A DNA stretch of 40,618 nt from Alphaproteobacteria bacterium (GTDB taxonomy: Bacteria; Pseudomonadota; Alphaproteobacteria; Rhizobiales; Aestuariivirgaceae), in NCBI GenBank assembly GCA_024279045.1, contig JAJRRZ010000245.1, positions 1 through 40,618 on the forward strand, written 5' to 3'. The translations under genes were made by a program, and so were the position numbers. Positions 7,495 to 16,308 of this stretch are shown here, one piece after another (positions within the stretch are counted from its first letter, which is position 1; every line of letters begins with the position of its first letter). Below the pieces are notes generated by a model that was not told where the DNA came from, ran no database searches, and saw only the letters and a list, made by a program, of their open reading frames with translations.

Positions 7495-7986
7495 TCAACA
7501 GGTGTCGTGCCCCGGCGAAATGATCTCCGTCAGCGAAATGCCGAAGCGCTCGCTCTCGCCGTCCAGCAACACCACCTCGCCACGCGCCACCAGCCGGCCA
7601 TTGACCACCACGTCTACCGGATCACCCACCTTGTGATTTAGCGGCACCACCGAGCCAGGCCCAAGCTTCATCAGCCGGGCAATGGACATGCGCGCCTCGC
7701 CCAGAACCGCCTGCAACGTAACCGGAATGCGCATGACCATGCCCACATCCGGCGCCTCGGCAGCGGCGGGAGCGACATCCGCTGCCACCTGCGCCGCTCC
7801 CGTGGCGGCCCGGGCGGTGGCGTGCAGGGATTCTTCCGACATCGCTTCACCCACCGTCTGCGGCGAGTCACTGCGCATCTGCCCGTCCGCGGGCACCACT
7901 TCCTCGCGTCCCGGCGCGTCGTCCTGCGCCGGGGCAGTGGGCTGCCCGCCCGGCTCCTGCACTGCCGTGTCAGTCGCTTCGGCCAT
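7495..7986 (-). CDS. fliN: FliN, flagellar motor switch protein
   Basis: Protein of 163 residues. The last 85 residues are the SPOA domain of FliN (IPVTLQAVLGEARMSIARLM, then LNHKVGDPVDVVVNGRLVARGEVVL, then FGISLTEII). FliN forms the base of the C ring with FliM and helps dock export cargo. The first 80 residues are a loose, alanine- and proline-rich extension, as in many alphaproteobacterial FliN proteins. The start overlaps the end of fliM by 17 bases in another frame, so the two are coupled. Confidence 0.94.
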   Translation of the reverse strand: MAEATDTAVQEPGGQPTAPAQDDAPGREEVVPADGQMRSDSPQTVGEAMSEESLHATARAATGAAQVAADVAPAAAEAPDVGMVMRIPVTLQAVLGEARMSIARLMKLGPGSVVPLNHKVGDPVDVVVNGRLVARGEVVLLDGESERFGISLTEIISPGHDTC

Positions 7987-8989
7987 GGCCTTCGCCTTCC
8001 TCCTTCGCTACAATCGATTCCATGAATTCCCGCGAGCCGTCCGCCGCTTGCCCCAGCCGCAGCACGAACCTGCCGCCCGCTTGCCCCAACGTGCAGTGAA
8101 ACAGCGTTTCGCCATCGCATTCCAACCGTACCGGCGCATCCTCACGCACCTGCAGCGGCAGCACCTGGCCCACCCGCATGGCGGCCACCTCGCGCAGGGT
8201 GATCTCGCCACCGTCCAGCACCGCCCGGCAGGTGATCTCCGAAGAACGCAACTGGCTGTCCAGCTCCTGCGCCCACGTACTTTCACCCTGTTCATCCGCG
8301 GGCGGCATTTCCGCCACCATGGCGCAGGCCTGCAACCCGGAGGCAATGCCCGGCGGCAATACCACGCAGATTTCACCCTCCATCTCCAACGCCCGCAGGC
8401 CGATGCGCACCGCCAACACAGGGCGCTCTTCCAGCGCCAGCTCCTCTGCCGCATCACCAGCGCGCACCTCGCTCATGGCGATGTCCAGCTCCATCGTCGG
8501 GGCAAAGGCTTGCTGCACAGCCGCGGCAATCTCGCTGGCCGCGCGCGAGGCCAGCAACTGATCAAAGAATGTCCAATCCCGTTGCCCCGGGGCAACTGAA
8601 CCTTCCACGCCACCCCCCAGAGCCGCCTCGATGAACAGGTTGACCATGCCGCTGTCCAGGCCGATGCAACTGAGCGTATTGTGATTCTTCACTGCACACA
8701 ACACCACCAGCCAGTCCGCCGCGGCCATGCCGGTTTCGGCCACCTGCTGCACGGCAATGCCGCGCAAGGTGGTATCGATGTTGATGCCACCGCTGATCTC
8801 GTGCAGGCGGTCGCGCAGATGCTGGCATGCCTGTGCGAATATGGAACGCAACAACCGCAGCTTCTCCGCCGGCAAACGAGCCGAGGCCGAAATCAGCAGC
8901 TCGGCACCTCGCCGCGCGCTCTCAGATGACGCTGCGCTGGGCGCTGCCATTGTCGTGGCTGCAGTCGATGCCTTGCTCGCCACCGTCAT
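7970..8989 (-). CDS. fliM: FliM, flagellar motor switch protein
   Basis: Protein of 339 residues. FliM is the middle layer of the C ring and the docking site of phospho-CheY. The central part (about 35-235) is the divergent CheC-like domain of the rhizobial type, and the C-terminal part (about 255-330) is a SPOA domain (GGEITLREVAAMRVGQVLPL, then RLECDGETLFHCTLGQ). The short N-terminal EIDAL-type CheY-binding motif of enteric FliM is not obvious. It starts three bases after the motA stop and overlaps fliN. Confidence 0.92.
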   Translation of the reverse strand: MTVASKASTAATTMAAPSAASSESARRGAELLISASARLPAEKLRLLRSIFAQACQHLRDRLHEISGGINIDTTLRGIAVQQVAETGMAAADWLVVLCAVKNHNTLSCIGLDSGMVNLFIEAALGGGVEGSVAPGQRDWTFFDQLLASRAASEIAAAVQQAFAPTMELDIAMSEVRAGDAAEELALEERPVLAVRIGLRALEMEGEICVVLPPGIASGLQACAMVAEMPPADEQGESTWAQELDSQLRSSEITCRAVLDGGEITLREVAAMRVGQVLPLQVREDAPVRLECDGETLFHCTLGQAGGRFVLRLGQAADGSREFMESIVAKEEGEGHGRSD

Positions 8990-8992
8990 GGA

Positions 8993-9874
8993 TCATGCCG
9001 CCTTCTTTTCCTCGCCACCACTGCCGGGACTGAGCATTTCCGTCTCCACCGTATCGATGGTGGGACGGTCATGCGCGGCAATGGTCTTGCGCCCGAACTC
9101 CACCGCCACCTGCGGCATGGCTCCGTTCATGAAAGCCAGCAACGTCTGCTTGACGATGATGAACTGGCGCAGATTGTGCTCGCGCACCTTCCTGACCTTG
9201 TCGGCAATGGGACCAACCACGGCATAGGAGAGAAAAATGCCCAGAAACGTTCCCACCAGTGCCGCACCGATGAGCTGGCCCAGCACTTCCGGAGACTGAT
9301 CCAGCGCACCCATGGCCTTGATCACCCCCAGCACCGCCGCCACGATACCCAGCGCCGGCAAGGCTTCCGATATGGTAACCATCGCATGCACCGGCTCCAT
9401 GGCTTCATGTCTGATGGTCTCGATTTCCTCGTCCATCAACGCTTCCACTTCGTGCGTCTTGGCATCACCCATCAGGATCAGCCGCACATAATCGCAGATG
9501 AAAGTGGTCAGCTCCCTGTCCTTCAGGATGTCTTCGTATTGCTTGAAGATTTCCGACTCGTCCGGATTGTCGATATGCTCTTCCACCTCGCCGCGCGATT
9601 TGCCGCGCACCTCGCGCATCAGCGCAAACAGCACACCCAGCACATTCAGATGATCACGCTCACCCGGTGTCTTGCCCTTGAAAGCTTCCATCAGCGCCTT
9701 GCCGCTGTCCTTCACCGTTTTCATTGGATTGCCCACCAGGAAGGTGCCAAAGGCCGAACCGCCGATGATGACAAACTCCCACGGCTGTATCAGCACTCCG
9801 ACATGCCCACCCATGGCGATGAACCCGCCCAGGATACACCCCAGGGTAACCAGCAAACCCAGAAGAATGGTCAA
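8993..9874 (-). CDS. motA: MotA, proton-channel stator protein
   Basis: Protein of 293 residues from a TTG start at 9874, preceded by GGAGAACGAGCC. Longer frames reach back into the divergent promoter region, and the family starts exactly here (LTILLGLLVTLGCILGGF). Four membrane segments are visible (about 1-22, 32-50, 165-190, 200-222). The two functional prolines are in ALPALGIVAAVLG and YAVVGPIA. The cytoplasmic loop carries the charged stretch that meets FliG. MotA pairs with MotB, whose gene is 19 kb away in the same cluster. It is first in the block motA-fliM-fliN-fliG-flhB and divergent from the DUF1217 gene. Confidence 0.94.
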   Translation of the reverse strand: MTILLGLLVTLGCILGGFIAMGGHVGVLIQPWEFVIIGGSAFGTFLVGNPMKTVKDSGKALMEAFKGKTPGERDHLNVLGVLFALMREVRGKSRGEVEEHIDNPDESEIFKQYEDILKDRELTTFICDYVRLILMGDAKTHEVEALMDEEIETIRHEAMEPVHAMVTISEALPALGIVAAVLGVIKAMGALDQSPEVLGQLIGAALVGTFLGIFLSYAVVGPIADKVRKVREHNLRQFIIVKQTLLAFMNGAMPQVAVEFGRKTIAAHDRPTIDTVETEMLSPGSGGEEKKAA

Positions 9875-10085
9875 GGCTCGTTCTCCGCTTGCAAGGGAAA
9901 TTGGCCATTGGTGACGATGGCAATGCCACACTTGCGTGGAGCCTTTCACCTCATCCTTGCGCGAAGCTGTCGCGTGCCTCGGTTGCGCCACAGTGGCCGC
10001 GAACACGCAAGCCACAGGCAAGTTGGCACGGCAAACATGGTAGTCGGAAGAATCGGCAACCTGCATCCGAAACGGAGCGCCTCCC

Positions 10086-10883
10086 ATGCTCAGCACACTG
10101 ACCGATTATCAGCTCGTCGCCAGAAACATGGATGCCTCGCTGCAACGAATATCAGAGCAGCCACAGGTGAAGCGCGAGGTCGAATACTATCTCTCCCGCA
10201 TCAGCGAGATCGACAGCATCGACGAATTCCTGGCCGATGAACGCATCTACCGTTTCGCAATGAAGGCCAGCGGGTTGGAAGACATGATCTACGCCAAGGC
10301 CTTCATGCGAAAGGTGCTTACGGAAGGCATCGAATCTCCCGACAGCTTCGCCAATAACCTGGCCGATACGCGTTTTCGTGATTTCGCCCGGCGCTTCAAC
10401 TTTCATGCCTATGGAGCTACCGCCACCACTTTCGAACGTACCCGCCAGGCGGTGGTGGACGACTATGTTCGCCTGACCCTGGAGGAGCAGAGTGGCGAGA
10501 CCAACGAGGGAGTGCGCCTGGCCCTGTATTTCCAGCGCAAGGCCCCCACGCTGAAAACCGGCTACGACGTGCTGGCCGACCCCGCGCTGATGAAGGTGGC
10601 GGAAACCGTGCTGGGCTATTCGCTGGTGCATGGCGACATCGACAAGCACGCAAGGGCCGTGGAAAAGGCCCTGGACATCGCCAACCTGCACAAGCCCGGC
10701 GCGCTGGACAAGCTTCTCGCCCGCTTCACCGTGATGTGGGACATGAACAACGAGACCGGCACGCCCACCTTTGACGGCACTGGCGGGCAGGCGGCCAGCG
10801 CCTTGCTGGTGCAGCCGCTCACCGCCGGTATCGGCCAGGATCTGCTGATGACCCTGCAAACCCTGAAGATCAGCGGCAGATGA
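10086..10883 (+). CDS. DUF1217 flagellar-cluster protein
   Basis: Protein of 265 residues. It matches the DUF1217 family, found beside flgF in rhizobial flagellar clusters: TLTDYQLVARNMDASLQRI at the start, repeats of YLSRISEIDSIDEFLADERIYRFAMKASGL type, and FARRFNFHAYG. The protein is helical with no signal peptide or membrane segment. The function is not settled. It opens the plus-strand row with flgF (25 bases on) and fliI. The ribosome site GGAG is part of a small self-complementary GGAGCGCCTCC just before the ATG. Confidence 0.85.
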   Translation: MLSTLTDYQLVARNMDASLQRISEQPQVKREVEYYLSRISEIDSIDEFLADERIYRFAMKASGLEDMIYAKAFMRKVLTEGIESPDSFANNLADTRFRDFARRFNFHAYGATATTFERTRQAVVDDYVRLTLEEQSGETNEGVRLALYFQRKAPTLKTGYDVLADPALMKVAETVLGYSLVHGDIDKHARAVEKALDIANLHKPGALDKLLARFTVMWDMNNETGTPTFDGTGGQAASALLVQPLTAGIGQDLLMTLQTLKISGR

Positions 10884-10908
10884 AAGCCTTGCACAGGAAG
10901 AACGCCTC

Positions 10909-11640
10909 ATGAAAGTCGTGCTGCACGTGGCCATGGCGGGTCAACTGGCCATGCGCAATCAGCTATCCGCCATAGCCAACAATGTCGCCAACATTGCCAC
11001 ACCAGGCTTTCGTGCCGAAGGCAGCCGCTTTGCCACGCTTGTCTCACGCCAGCAGCCTGCTTCGGTGAACTTCGTAACCGCTGGCGAAACCTATATCGAC
11101 ACCCGTCCCGGCGCATTGAAACAGACTGGCAATCCACTGGACGTAGCCGTGCGTGGCAATGCCTTCATGGCCATCAAGGGGCCGGGCGACACCATTGTCT
11201 ACACCCGCGACGGGCGGCTGCGCATGCTGCCCACCGGCGAACTGGTATCCGCTACCGGACTGCCCGTGCTTGATGTCAGCGGCTCGCCCATCGTGCTGAA
11301 ACCCGCCGCCGGGCCGCCGCGCATCGCCCGTGATGGCATGATCACCCAGAACGGGCAGCAGATAGGAGCCATAGGTCTGTTCCGCATTGACGAGCACGCC
11401 AACCTTGCCCGTTACGGCAATTCGGGCGTCATCCCCGACCGCGAACCGGAGCCGATCGTCAACTTTCGCGATGCCGGCATCGTGCAGGGATTCATCGAGA
11501 CTTCCAATGTCAACGGCGCAATGGAGATGGCGCATCTGATCCGGATATCCAGCGCCATGCGCCAGCTCAATACCACACTGACCGATAGCGAACGCACCGC
11601 GCTGGAGGCTATTCGCATCCTGGGAGGTGAAAACGCATGA
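10909..11640 (+). CDS. flgF: FlgF, proximal rod protein
   Basis: Protein of 243 residues. FlgF builds part of the proximal rod in the periplasm. The N terminus has the rod/hook signature LAMRNQLSAIANNVANIATPGFRAE (about 14-38), the centre has the GNAFMAIKGPGDTIVYTRDG strand pattern, and the C terminus ends with the matching helix (SNVNGAMEMAHLIRISSAMRQLN). GGAAGA lies ahead of the ATG. It overlaps fliI by ATGA at 11637, so rod and export ATPase are translated in step. Confidence 0.95.
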   Translation: MKVVLHVAMAGQLAMRNQLSAIANNVANIATPGFRAEGSRFATLVSRQQPASVNFVTAGETYIDTRPGALKQTGNPLDVAVRGNAFMAIKGPGDTIVYTRDGRLRMLPTGELVSATGLPVLDVSGSPIVLKPAAGPPRIARDGMITQNGQQIGAIGLFRIDEHANLARYGNSGVIPDREPEPIVNFRDAGIVQGFIETSNVNGAMEMAHLIRISSAMRQLNTTLTDSERTALEAIRILGGENA

Positions 11641-13064
11641 CATATCTGCCCGGCAGCGCGCTGGACGACGGTCCGCTGGGCCGCCTGCTAATGGCGGCGC
11701 GGCAGCTTTCGCACGAACCGCCACTGCTGCGCCGTGGCGGACAGGTTACGGAAATTTCGCCCGCCGCATGCCGGGTGCGGGGGCTATCGCGTTTCGCCGC
11801 GTTGGGCGACTGCGTGGAAATCGGCGAAGGAACGACACGGCATCTGGCCCAAGTGGTGCATGTCGGCGCACGTGGCATTCTGGTAAAACCATTCGAGGCC
11901 GAACCGGACATCCGCCTTGGACAACAGGCATGGCATCAAGGAGCCTTCCGTCTGCACCCCGACGAGGCATGGAAGGGACGCATCGTAAATGCCCTGGGCG
12001 AGCCCGCTGATGGTGCAGGACCACTACCACCCGGCCTCGTGGCGCTGCCGGTGGACAGGCCACCACCGCGCGCCCTGCGCCGTCAGCCCATTACGCAACC
12101 CATGCGCACCGGCGTGCGCGCGGTGGACATATTCACCCCCATCTGCGCCGGACAGCGCATGGGCATTTTCGCCGGCTCCGGTGTGGGCAAGTCCACCTTT
12201 CTTGCCATGCTGACCCGTGCCGCCGATTTCGATACCGTGATTTTCGCCCTCATCGGCGAACGCGGGCGCGAAGTGCGCGAATTTGTTGAGGAAACGCTGG
12301 ACGAGAAGCAGCGCCGCAACGCCATCGGCGTGGTGGCCACCGGCGACGAAAGCCCGATGATGCGCCGCCTGGCGCTGAAGACGGCCATTACCATTGCCGA
12401 ATATTTCCGCGACCGCGGCGAAAACGTGCTGCTGGTGGCCGATTCCATCACCCGTTATGCCCATGCCTGCCGCGATATCCTTCTGGCGGCAGGAGAGGCG
12501 CCGGTGGCGCGCGGTTATCCACCTGGCATTTTCGCGGAACTGCCACGTCTGCTGGAACGCGCCGGACCAGGCGAGGTTGGTGGCGGCTCCATCACCGGCT
12601 TCTTCTCCGTGCTGGTGGACGGCGACGATCACAACGACCCTGTCGCCGACAGCATCCGCGGCATCCTTGACGGCCACATCGTGCTCGACCGGGAAATCGC
12701 CGAACAGGGCCGCTATCCGGCCATGAATGTGCTGGCCTCGGTCTCGCGCCTGGCGCGCCGCGCCTGGACACCGGAGCAGGAAAAGCTGGTTTTGATGTTG
12801 CGCGCGCTCATCGCCCGCTTCGAGGACACGCGCGACCTGCGCCTTCTGGGGGGCTATCGCCCCGGCACGGATGAGGAGCTGGATCGCGCCGTGCAATGGG
12901 TGCCGTCCATTTACGAGGTGCTCAGGCAGACCCCTGACGAAACGGAGCACCGCAACGCTTTCGAAACCCTTTCCGAAACCCTGAAGGCGTTGGCCGCGGA
13001 AAGGGAGGACGGGACGACCACACACACGCCACAGCCACCTCAGCGTGCGCCAATGTCGCGGTAA
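11637..13064 (+). CDS. fliI: FliI, flagellar export ATPase
   Basis: Protein of 475 residues. FliI is the hexameric ATPase at the base of the export machine, working with FliH and FliJ. The Walker A loop GSGVGKST is at 180-187, followed by the FliI/YscN signature FALIGERGREVREF and the Walker B region NVLLVADSITRYAHA. The C-terminal helical domain is present. A strong GGGAGGTG lies before the ATG. The last 25 bases overlap, tail to tail, the end of the unknown gene on the other strand. Fli partners lie apart: fliH at 29911 and a fliJ-like gene at 15124. Confidence 0.96.
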   Translation: MTYLPGSALDDGPLGRLLMAARQLSHEPPLLRRGGQVTEISPAACRVRGLSRFAALGDCVEIGEGTTRHLAQVVHVGARGILVKPFEAEPDIRLGQQAWHQGAFRLHPDEAWKGRIVNALGEPADGAGPLPPGLVALPVDRPPPRALRRQPITQPMRTGVRAVDIFTPICAGQRMGIFAGSGVGKSTFLAMLTRAADFDTVIFALIGERGREVREFVEETLDEKQRRNAIGVVATGDESPMMRRLALKTAITIAEYFRDRGENVLLVADSITRYAHACRDILLAAGEAPVARGYPPGIFAELPRLLERAGPGEVGGGSITGFFSVLVDGDDHNDPVADSIRGILDGHIVLDREIAEQGRYPAMNVLASVSRLARRAWTPEQEKLVLMLRALIARFEDTRDLRLLGGYRPGTDEELDRAVQWVPSIYEVLRQTPDETEHRNAFETLSETLKALAAEREDGTTTHTPQPPQRAPMSR

Positions 13065-13579
13065 CGGCGGCCATCGAAGGTGCGCACCACCCATTGCCCA
13101 CGCTTGCGTTGCCTGATGTCGAGCACACGCCCCGCGCCAGGCAGGATGTCGCCCGGCTCCACCCGCCACAGTCGGCCCGCCCCCTCCACCAGCGCCATGC
13201 GCTCCGCAGCGAATCGCAGCACGTAGCGAGGCGGCTTGCGCGGCTCTTCCGGCGGGCGCACCGGAGCCGGTTTCTCCGTCTGTTTCGCCGGACGGGTCTT
13301 GGCCACGTCGATGGAACCAGTGATCAGTTGATCATTCAACGCCGGCAATGGTTGGCCGGTGATGCGGTTGCGCGGGGCGATGGCATATTCCGGTGCTTCC
13401 TTCAACGGGCTATGCACCGGCACATGGCGCACTGCCACCTGCACCACCGGCAACCCGCCGCCTCCTCCCGGTCCGCCGGTGATCAGCATGTATCCGGCAA
13501 ATCCCACCGATACCGTGGCGGCAATCACCCCGGTGGAATAGGTGCGCACAAATGCCACAATGGTGCCCGTGATGCTCAT
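13040..13579 (-). CDS. Unknown inner-membrane protein with ALVEG domain
   Basis: Protein of 179 residues. One membrane segment near the start (about 12-34) is followed by a glycine run (GGPGGGGG), a proline-rich linker (about 95-115) and a C-terminal compact domain (about 117-178). In that domain ALVEGAGRLWRVEPGD and LPGAGRVLDI resemble a motif I recall from hypothetical single-pass proteins of Hyphomicrobiales. The layout of anchor, linker and periplasmic domain is like PilP or GspC, but I cannot claim homology. It overlaps the FliL-like gene by ATGA and fliI by 25 bases tail to tail. Function unknown; a motor-related periplasmic role is a guess from context. Confidence 0.75.
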   Translation of the reverse strand: MSITGTIVAFVRTYSTGVIAATVSVGFAGYMLITGGPGGGGGLPVVQVAVRHVPVHSPLKEAPEYAIAPRNRITGQPLPALNDQLITGSIDVAKTRPAKQTEKPAPVRPPEEPRKPPRYVLRFAAERMALVEGAGRLWRVEPGDILPGAGRVLDIRQRKRGQWVVRTFDGRRYRDIGAR

Positions 13580-14043
13580 TGCCGCAATCCCCTGTAACGA
13601 ATCTCGCTGCGTGCGACGTAGTTGATGCTCTCTATCAGCACATCCTTCACCAGCTCCGCACCCAGCCGCCGGTTGATGCTTTCCTTCAACCGCTTCGTCA
13701 GGCCGGAAAGGTCGTATTTTTCGATACGCTGAAAATCACGCAGCGGACTGGCGTATATGATACGGAAGGCTTCATCGGTTAGAATCAGGGCGGGATCAAT
13801 GGAAAGCTTCTTGCGTTTCTCTCCATCCATCAGATAGGCGAAACGCGCCAGCACATAGCCCTTGATTTCGCCATCGGCGATCATCGGCACACTGATGACA
13901 TCGGTCTTGATCTGCTCCAGAGTGGTGAAAATCTCCTTCGGCGCAATGGCCGCCTCACCCCCGGCACGCACCAGGACCAGGCCATAAAAGGCGCCCAGCG
14001 CCACCAGCGCGGCCCACACCCCGGTGATCAGCGTCTTTACCAT
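13576..14043 (-). CDS. FliL-like membrane protein, second in cluster
   Basis: Protein of 155 residues with a short cytoplasmic start, one membrane segment (about 5-26) and a periplasmic part. The end (YDLSGLTKRLKESINRRLG, then VKDVLIESINYV) follows the pattern of FliL C-terminal helices and strand, in which a helix is followed by a beta strand that packs near the stator. A true fliL is at 34857-35384, so this would be a paralogue or look-alike. Similar proteins in Hyphomicrobiales are mostly called hypothetical. It overlaps the FlgN-like gene by seven bases and the ALVEG gene by four. The link to FliL is from pattern only. Confidence 0.68.
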   Translation of the reverse strand: MVKTLITGVWAALVALGAFYGLVLVRAGGEAAIAPKEIFTTLEQIKTDVISVPMIADGEIKGYVLARFAYLMDGEKRKKLSIDPALILTDEAFRIIYASPLRDFQRIEKYDLSGLTKRLKESINRRLGAELVKDVLIESINYVARSEIRYRGLRQ

Positions 14044-14432
14044 GCGCCGTATCCTCTGCCATTCCTGCCGAGCAAGGTGCCGGGCGAATAGGTGCCGTCG
14101 GATTCCCGCTTGCGAATGCCATCCTCCATGTATTGCGCCAGTTCGCGCGAGGCGCGCAGCTGCATGTCCAGCAGGCGGGCGTTCTCGTGCAGACGCTTGC
14201 GCAGGGCTGTCAACCTGTCATGCAATGGTGCGGGCACCGCATCTCCATGCCGCCGCGTCAGTCGCATGATGTCCAGCAGCAGCAACTCCTTGCGCCGGGC
14301 ATGCTCGGTCAGATCCCGCATGTCGCCCTCGCGCAGACTGGCGTTTTCCTGTTCCAGCGCCTCTTCCAGCCTCTGGCACAATCCCATCAGTGCCTGGGCA
14401 TGATCATCCATTGCCGCAAAGGGAGCGTTCAT
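14037..14432 (-). CDS. FlgN-like export chaperone
   Basis: Protein of 131 residues, mostly long amphipathic helices (about 10-105) with ALMGLCQRLEEALEQENASL and an inner RRKELLLLDI. This is the outline of FlgN, the cytoplasmic chaperone that guides FlgK and FlgL to the export gate. The sequence of this family is weakly conserved, so the call rests on helix layout, length and setting. It starts three bases after the rod-binding gene ends and overlaps the FliL-like gene. Both of its expected clients, flgK and flgL, are in the cluster. Confidence 0.68.
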   Translation of the reverse strand: MNAPFAAMDDHAQALMGLCQRLEEALEQENASLREGDMRDLTEHARRKELLLLDIMRLTRRHGDAVPAPLHDRLTALRKRLHENARLLDMQLRASRELAQYMEDGIRKRESDGTYSPGTLLGRNGRGYGAW

Positions 14433-14435
14433 GTC

Positions 14436-15014
14436 TCAGCCCCTCCGCATCATGTCAGTGGAAGACAGCAGCGATGCACCAATTCCCAACCCACCACCTT
14501 GTGCCACCTGCGTGGCGATGCTCTGCGCCAGCATGGATTTCCAGTAGCTGCCCGCAAGCCCGCCGCCAAACAGGCCATTGCGTCCGCTGCCCATCATGCC
14601 GTCGAGCATGTTGGCAATGAGCACCCCTTCCAGTCCGGCATAGGCCTGCCGCAGGGCAGCACGCGGCGCAACAGTTCCTCCTTGTTTGTCCGCAGCCGGT
14701 ACATTGTCCGCAAGGTGGGCGGCAGGCACCCCCTTGAGATTGCCATCGGCGTCAAGCTCTCGAGCATCAGGCGCCTTGCCCAGACGTAGAGGCCCGCTGG
14801 CGCCCATGCTTGTCGCACCGTTGACCACCCCATCGCTGCCGACCAGTTCGTTGATGGCCTGCCGCCACTTGTCCGCCGCCACAGGATCGGCGCTTGCACC
14901 AGCCCTGACCGGCGCGGCCATTTCCTGCAGGCGCACTGCGGCCAATTGCACACGGCGCGGGTCCGCGGCGCGCATCACGTCCAACACCAGATCACCGGGA
15001 GGAGAGATCGCCAT
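14436..15014 (-). CDS. Rod-binding protein, FlgJ N-terminal type
   Basis: Protein of 192 residues. The C-terminal half (about 115-185) fits the rod-binding domain (also called CheL) of FlgJ: ALRQAYAGLEGVLIANMLDGM, then GGLAGSYWKSMLAQSIATQVAQGGGLGI. The muramidase half of enteric FlgJ is missing. This is usual in alphaproteobacteria, and a separate lytic transglycosylase is encoded at 25302-25913. The first 60 residues are loosely built. It likely caps the growing rod and holds the wall-cutting enzyme. It lies between the FliJ-like gene and the FlgN-like gene, with a 109-base gap on the fliJ side. Confidence 0.8.
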   Translation of the reverse strand: MAISPPGDLVLDVMRAADPRRVQLAAVRLQEMAAPVRAGASADPVAADKWRQAINELVGSDGVVNGATSMGASGPLRLGKAPDARELDADGNLKGVPAAHLADNVPAADKQGGTVAPRAALRQAYAGLEGVLIANMLDGMMGSGRNGLFGGGLAGSYWKSMLAQSIATQVAQGGGLGIGASLLSSTDMMRRG

Positions 15015-15123
15015 GATATCCGGACCTCGTTTTCACGAAACAGCCTGCCGGGAATACTCCCTTCACGAGGCAACTCTGGCACGCCAGCCTTGCGGCAACC
15101 TTGCCCGTGCCCGCAGGGCCAGC

Positions 15124-15525
15124 TCAGCGGCGCAACCTGCCCGGCATGGCGGCATGCTCGGCAATGTCCAGCAGCGATGCGCGCGCCCTGTCCTGTTCCA
15201 GCGCCCTGCCCGCGCGTTGCTGCATGGTTTCCAGGTGGCGTTCCCGCAGGCGGTGCTGCTGCAGTCTCTCCATCGCTTCGGCCAGCAATACATCCAGCCG
15301 CGCCTGCTCTTCGTCCATGGCCTGCTGGTTGCGCCGCAGCATGCGCGCCAGCTCGCCACTGCCCAGCTCCCCCCGCCCCAGCATTTCCAGCAATATGCGG
15401 CGCTGCCGCCGCAGTGTGTCCATGCGCTCCTGCAGGCGCAGCATCTCCATTTCTTCCAGACGCTTCAACTGCGCCGCGGCCCGCCGCAGCCGTTGCAACC
15501 GGTCATGCCGCTTGTTCGCTGCCAT
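15124..15525 (-). CDS. FliJ-like coiled-coil export protein
   Basis: Protein of 133 residues, nearly all helix, with strongly charged heptads (KRLEEMEMLRLQERMDTL, ARMLRRNQQAMDEEQARL). It has no signal or membrane segment. FliJ is a two-helix coiled coil that fits into the centre of the FliI ring and binds export chaperones. Length and pattern fit, and the gene directly follows fliR. FliJ is poorly conserved, so a mere coiled-coil protein cannot be ruled out, but the setting inside the cluster supports the call. Confidence 0.65.
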   Translation of the reverse strand: MAANKRHDRLQRLRRAAAQLKRLEEMEMLRLQERMDTLRRQRRILLEMLGRGELGSGELARMLRRNQQAMDEEQARLDVLLAEAMERLQQHRLRERHLETMQQRAGRALEQDRARASLLDIAEHAAMPGRLRR

Positions 15526-15531
15526 GCACCA

Positions 15532-16308
15532 TCACTCCCCTTCCAGCCAGCCGGCGAATCCGGCCATGAATACGCCCAGCATGTCCCCGGCCATGAAATA
15601 CAGCAGCAGCAGTCCGCCCAGGATGATCAACGGCAACGAAATGAAATAGGCCTGTATCTGTGGCACCATGCGGTTGACCAGGCCAATGGCCAAGTTGACG
15701 ATAACCCCGTAGACGACGAACGGCGCGGTGGCCTGCAATGCCAGAAACGTGCCGCGCGCCAACCGTGATACGATGTCCTCCAACGCATCTGCCGGCATCA
15801 GCCATACCCCCACCGGCAGCATGGCGTAGGATTCAACCACCGCCGCAATGGCCTGTGCGTGCAATCCGCTGACGAAAATCAGCGCCGTGGCAGACAACAT
15901 GATCAACGACACCAGCGCCGGCACCGGCTCCTGTCCCTCTGCCGGCATGCCAGGAAAGTTGCCCAGTCCGATGAACTGCGTCATCCCTGTCGCCAGGAAC
16001 TCCAGCGCCAGGAAGAACATCCGCGCCATCAACCCCATCACCATGCCTTTCAACGTCTCCTGAAAGGCCATCCCCAGCAGCATGTCCGGTGTCAGCCGAG
16101 CATCTGCCGGTGGCGCCGCGCCGGGCATGTGCACCAACAGCGGTGTCAGCGCCATGCTGATGCCCACCGCCAGCATCAACCGCACGAACACCGGTACCCG
16201 CGCAGAGGAAAACCCCGGAAACACCATCAGCAAACCACCGATGCGGCAGAAATACAGAAAACCCCACAGCAGGATCTGAGGCAGTTGCTGCGCCAGTTCC
16301 GCCGACAT
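15532..16308 (-). CDS. fliR: FliR, export gate protein
   Basis: Protein of 258 residues. FliR is an integral membrane part of the export gate with FliP and FliQ. Six hydrophobic segments are visible, including GGLLMVFPGFSSARVPVFVRLML near the start, LSLIMLSATALIFVSGLHAQA in the middle (as VSLIML...) and LPLIILGGLLLLYFMAG near the end. The ATG at 16308 shares one base with the flhA stop (TGATG), which fixes the start. The order flhA-fliR, with fliQ just upstream, is a common export cassette. Confidence 0.94.
   Translation of the reverse strand: MSAELAQQLPQILLWGFLYFCRIGGLLMVFPGFSSARVPVFVRLMLAVGISMALTPLLVHMPGAAPPADARLTPDMLLGMAFQETLKGMVMGLMARMFFLALEFLATGMTQFIGLGNFPGMPAEGQEPVPALVSLIMLSATALIFVSGLHAQAIAAVVESYAMLPVGVWLMPADALEDIVSRLARGTFLALQATAPFVVYGVIVNLAIGLVNRMVPQIQAYFISLPLIILGGLLLLYFMAGDMLGVFMAGFAGWLEGE

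Noticed and set aside
10024..10042. Sigma-54 promoter (TGGCACG) before the DUF1217 gene
   Set aside because: The -24 like TGGCACG is present, but no GC lies at the needed distance for the -12 element.
9875..10096. Longer MotA starting at 10096
   Set aside because: It would overlap the divergent DUF1217 gene start and add 74 residues not found in MotA. The TTG at 9874 has a ribosome site and fits the family start.
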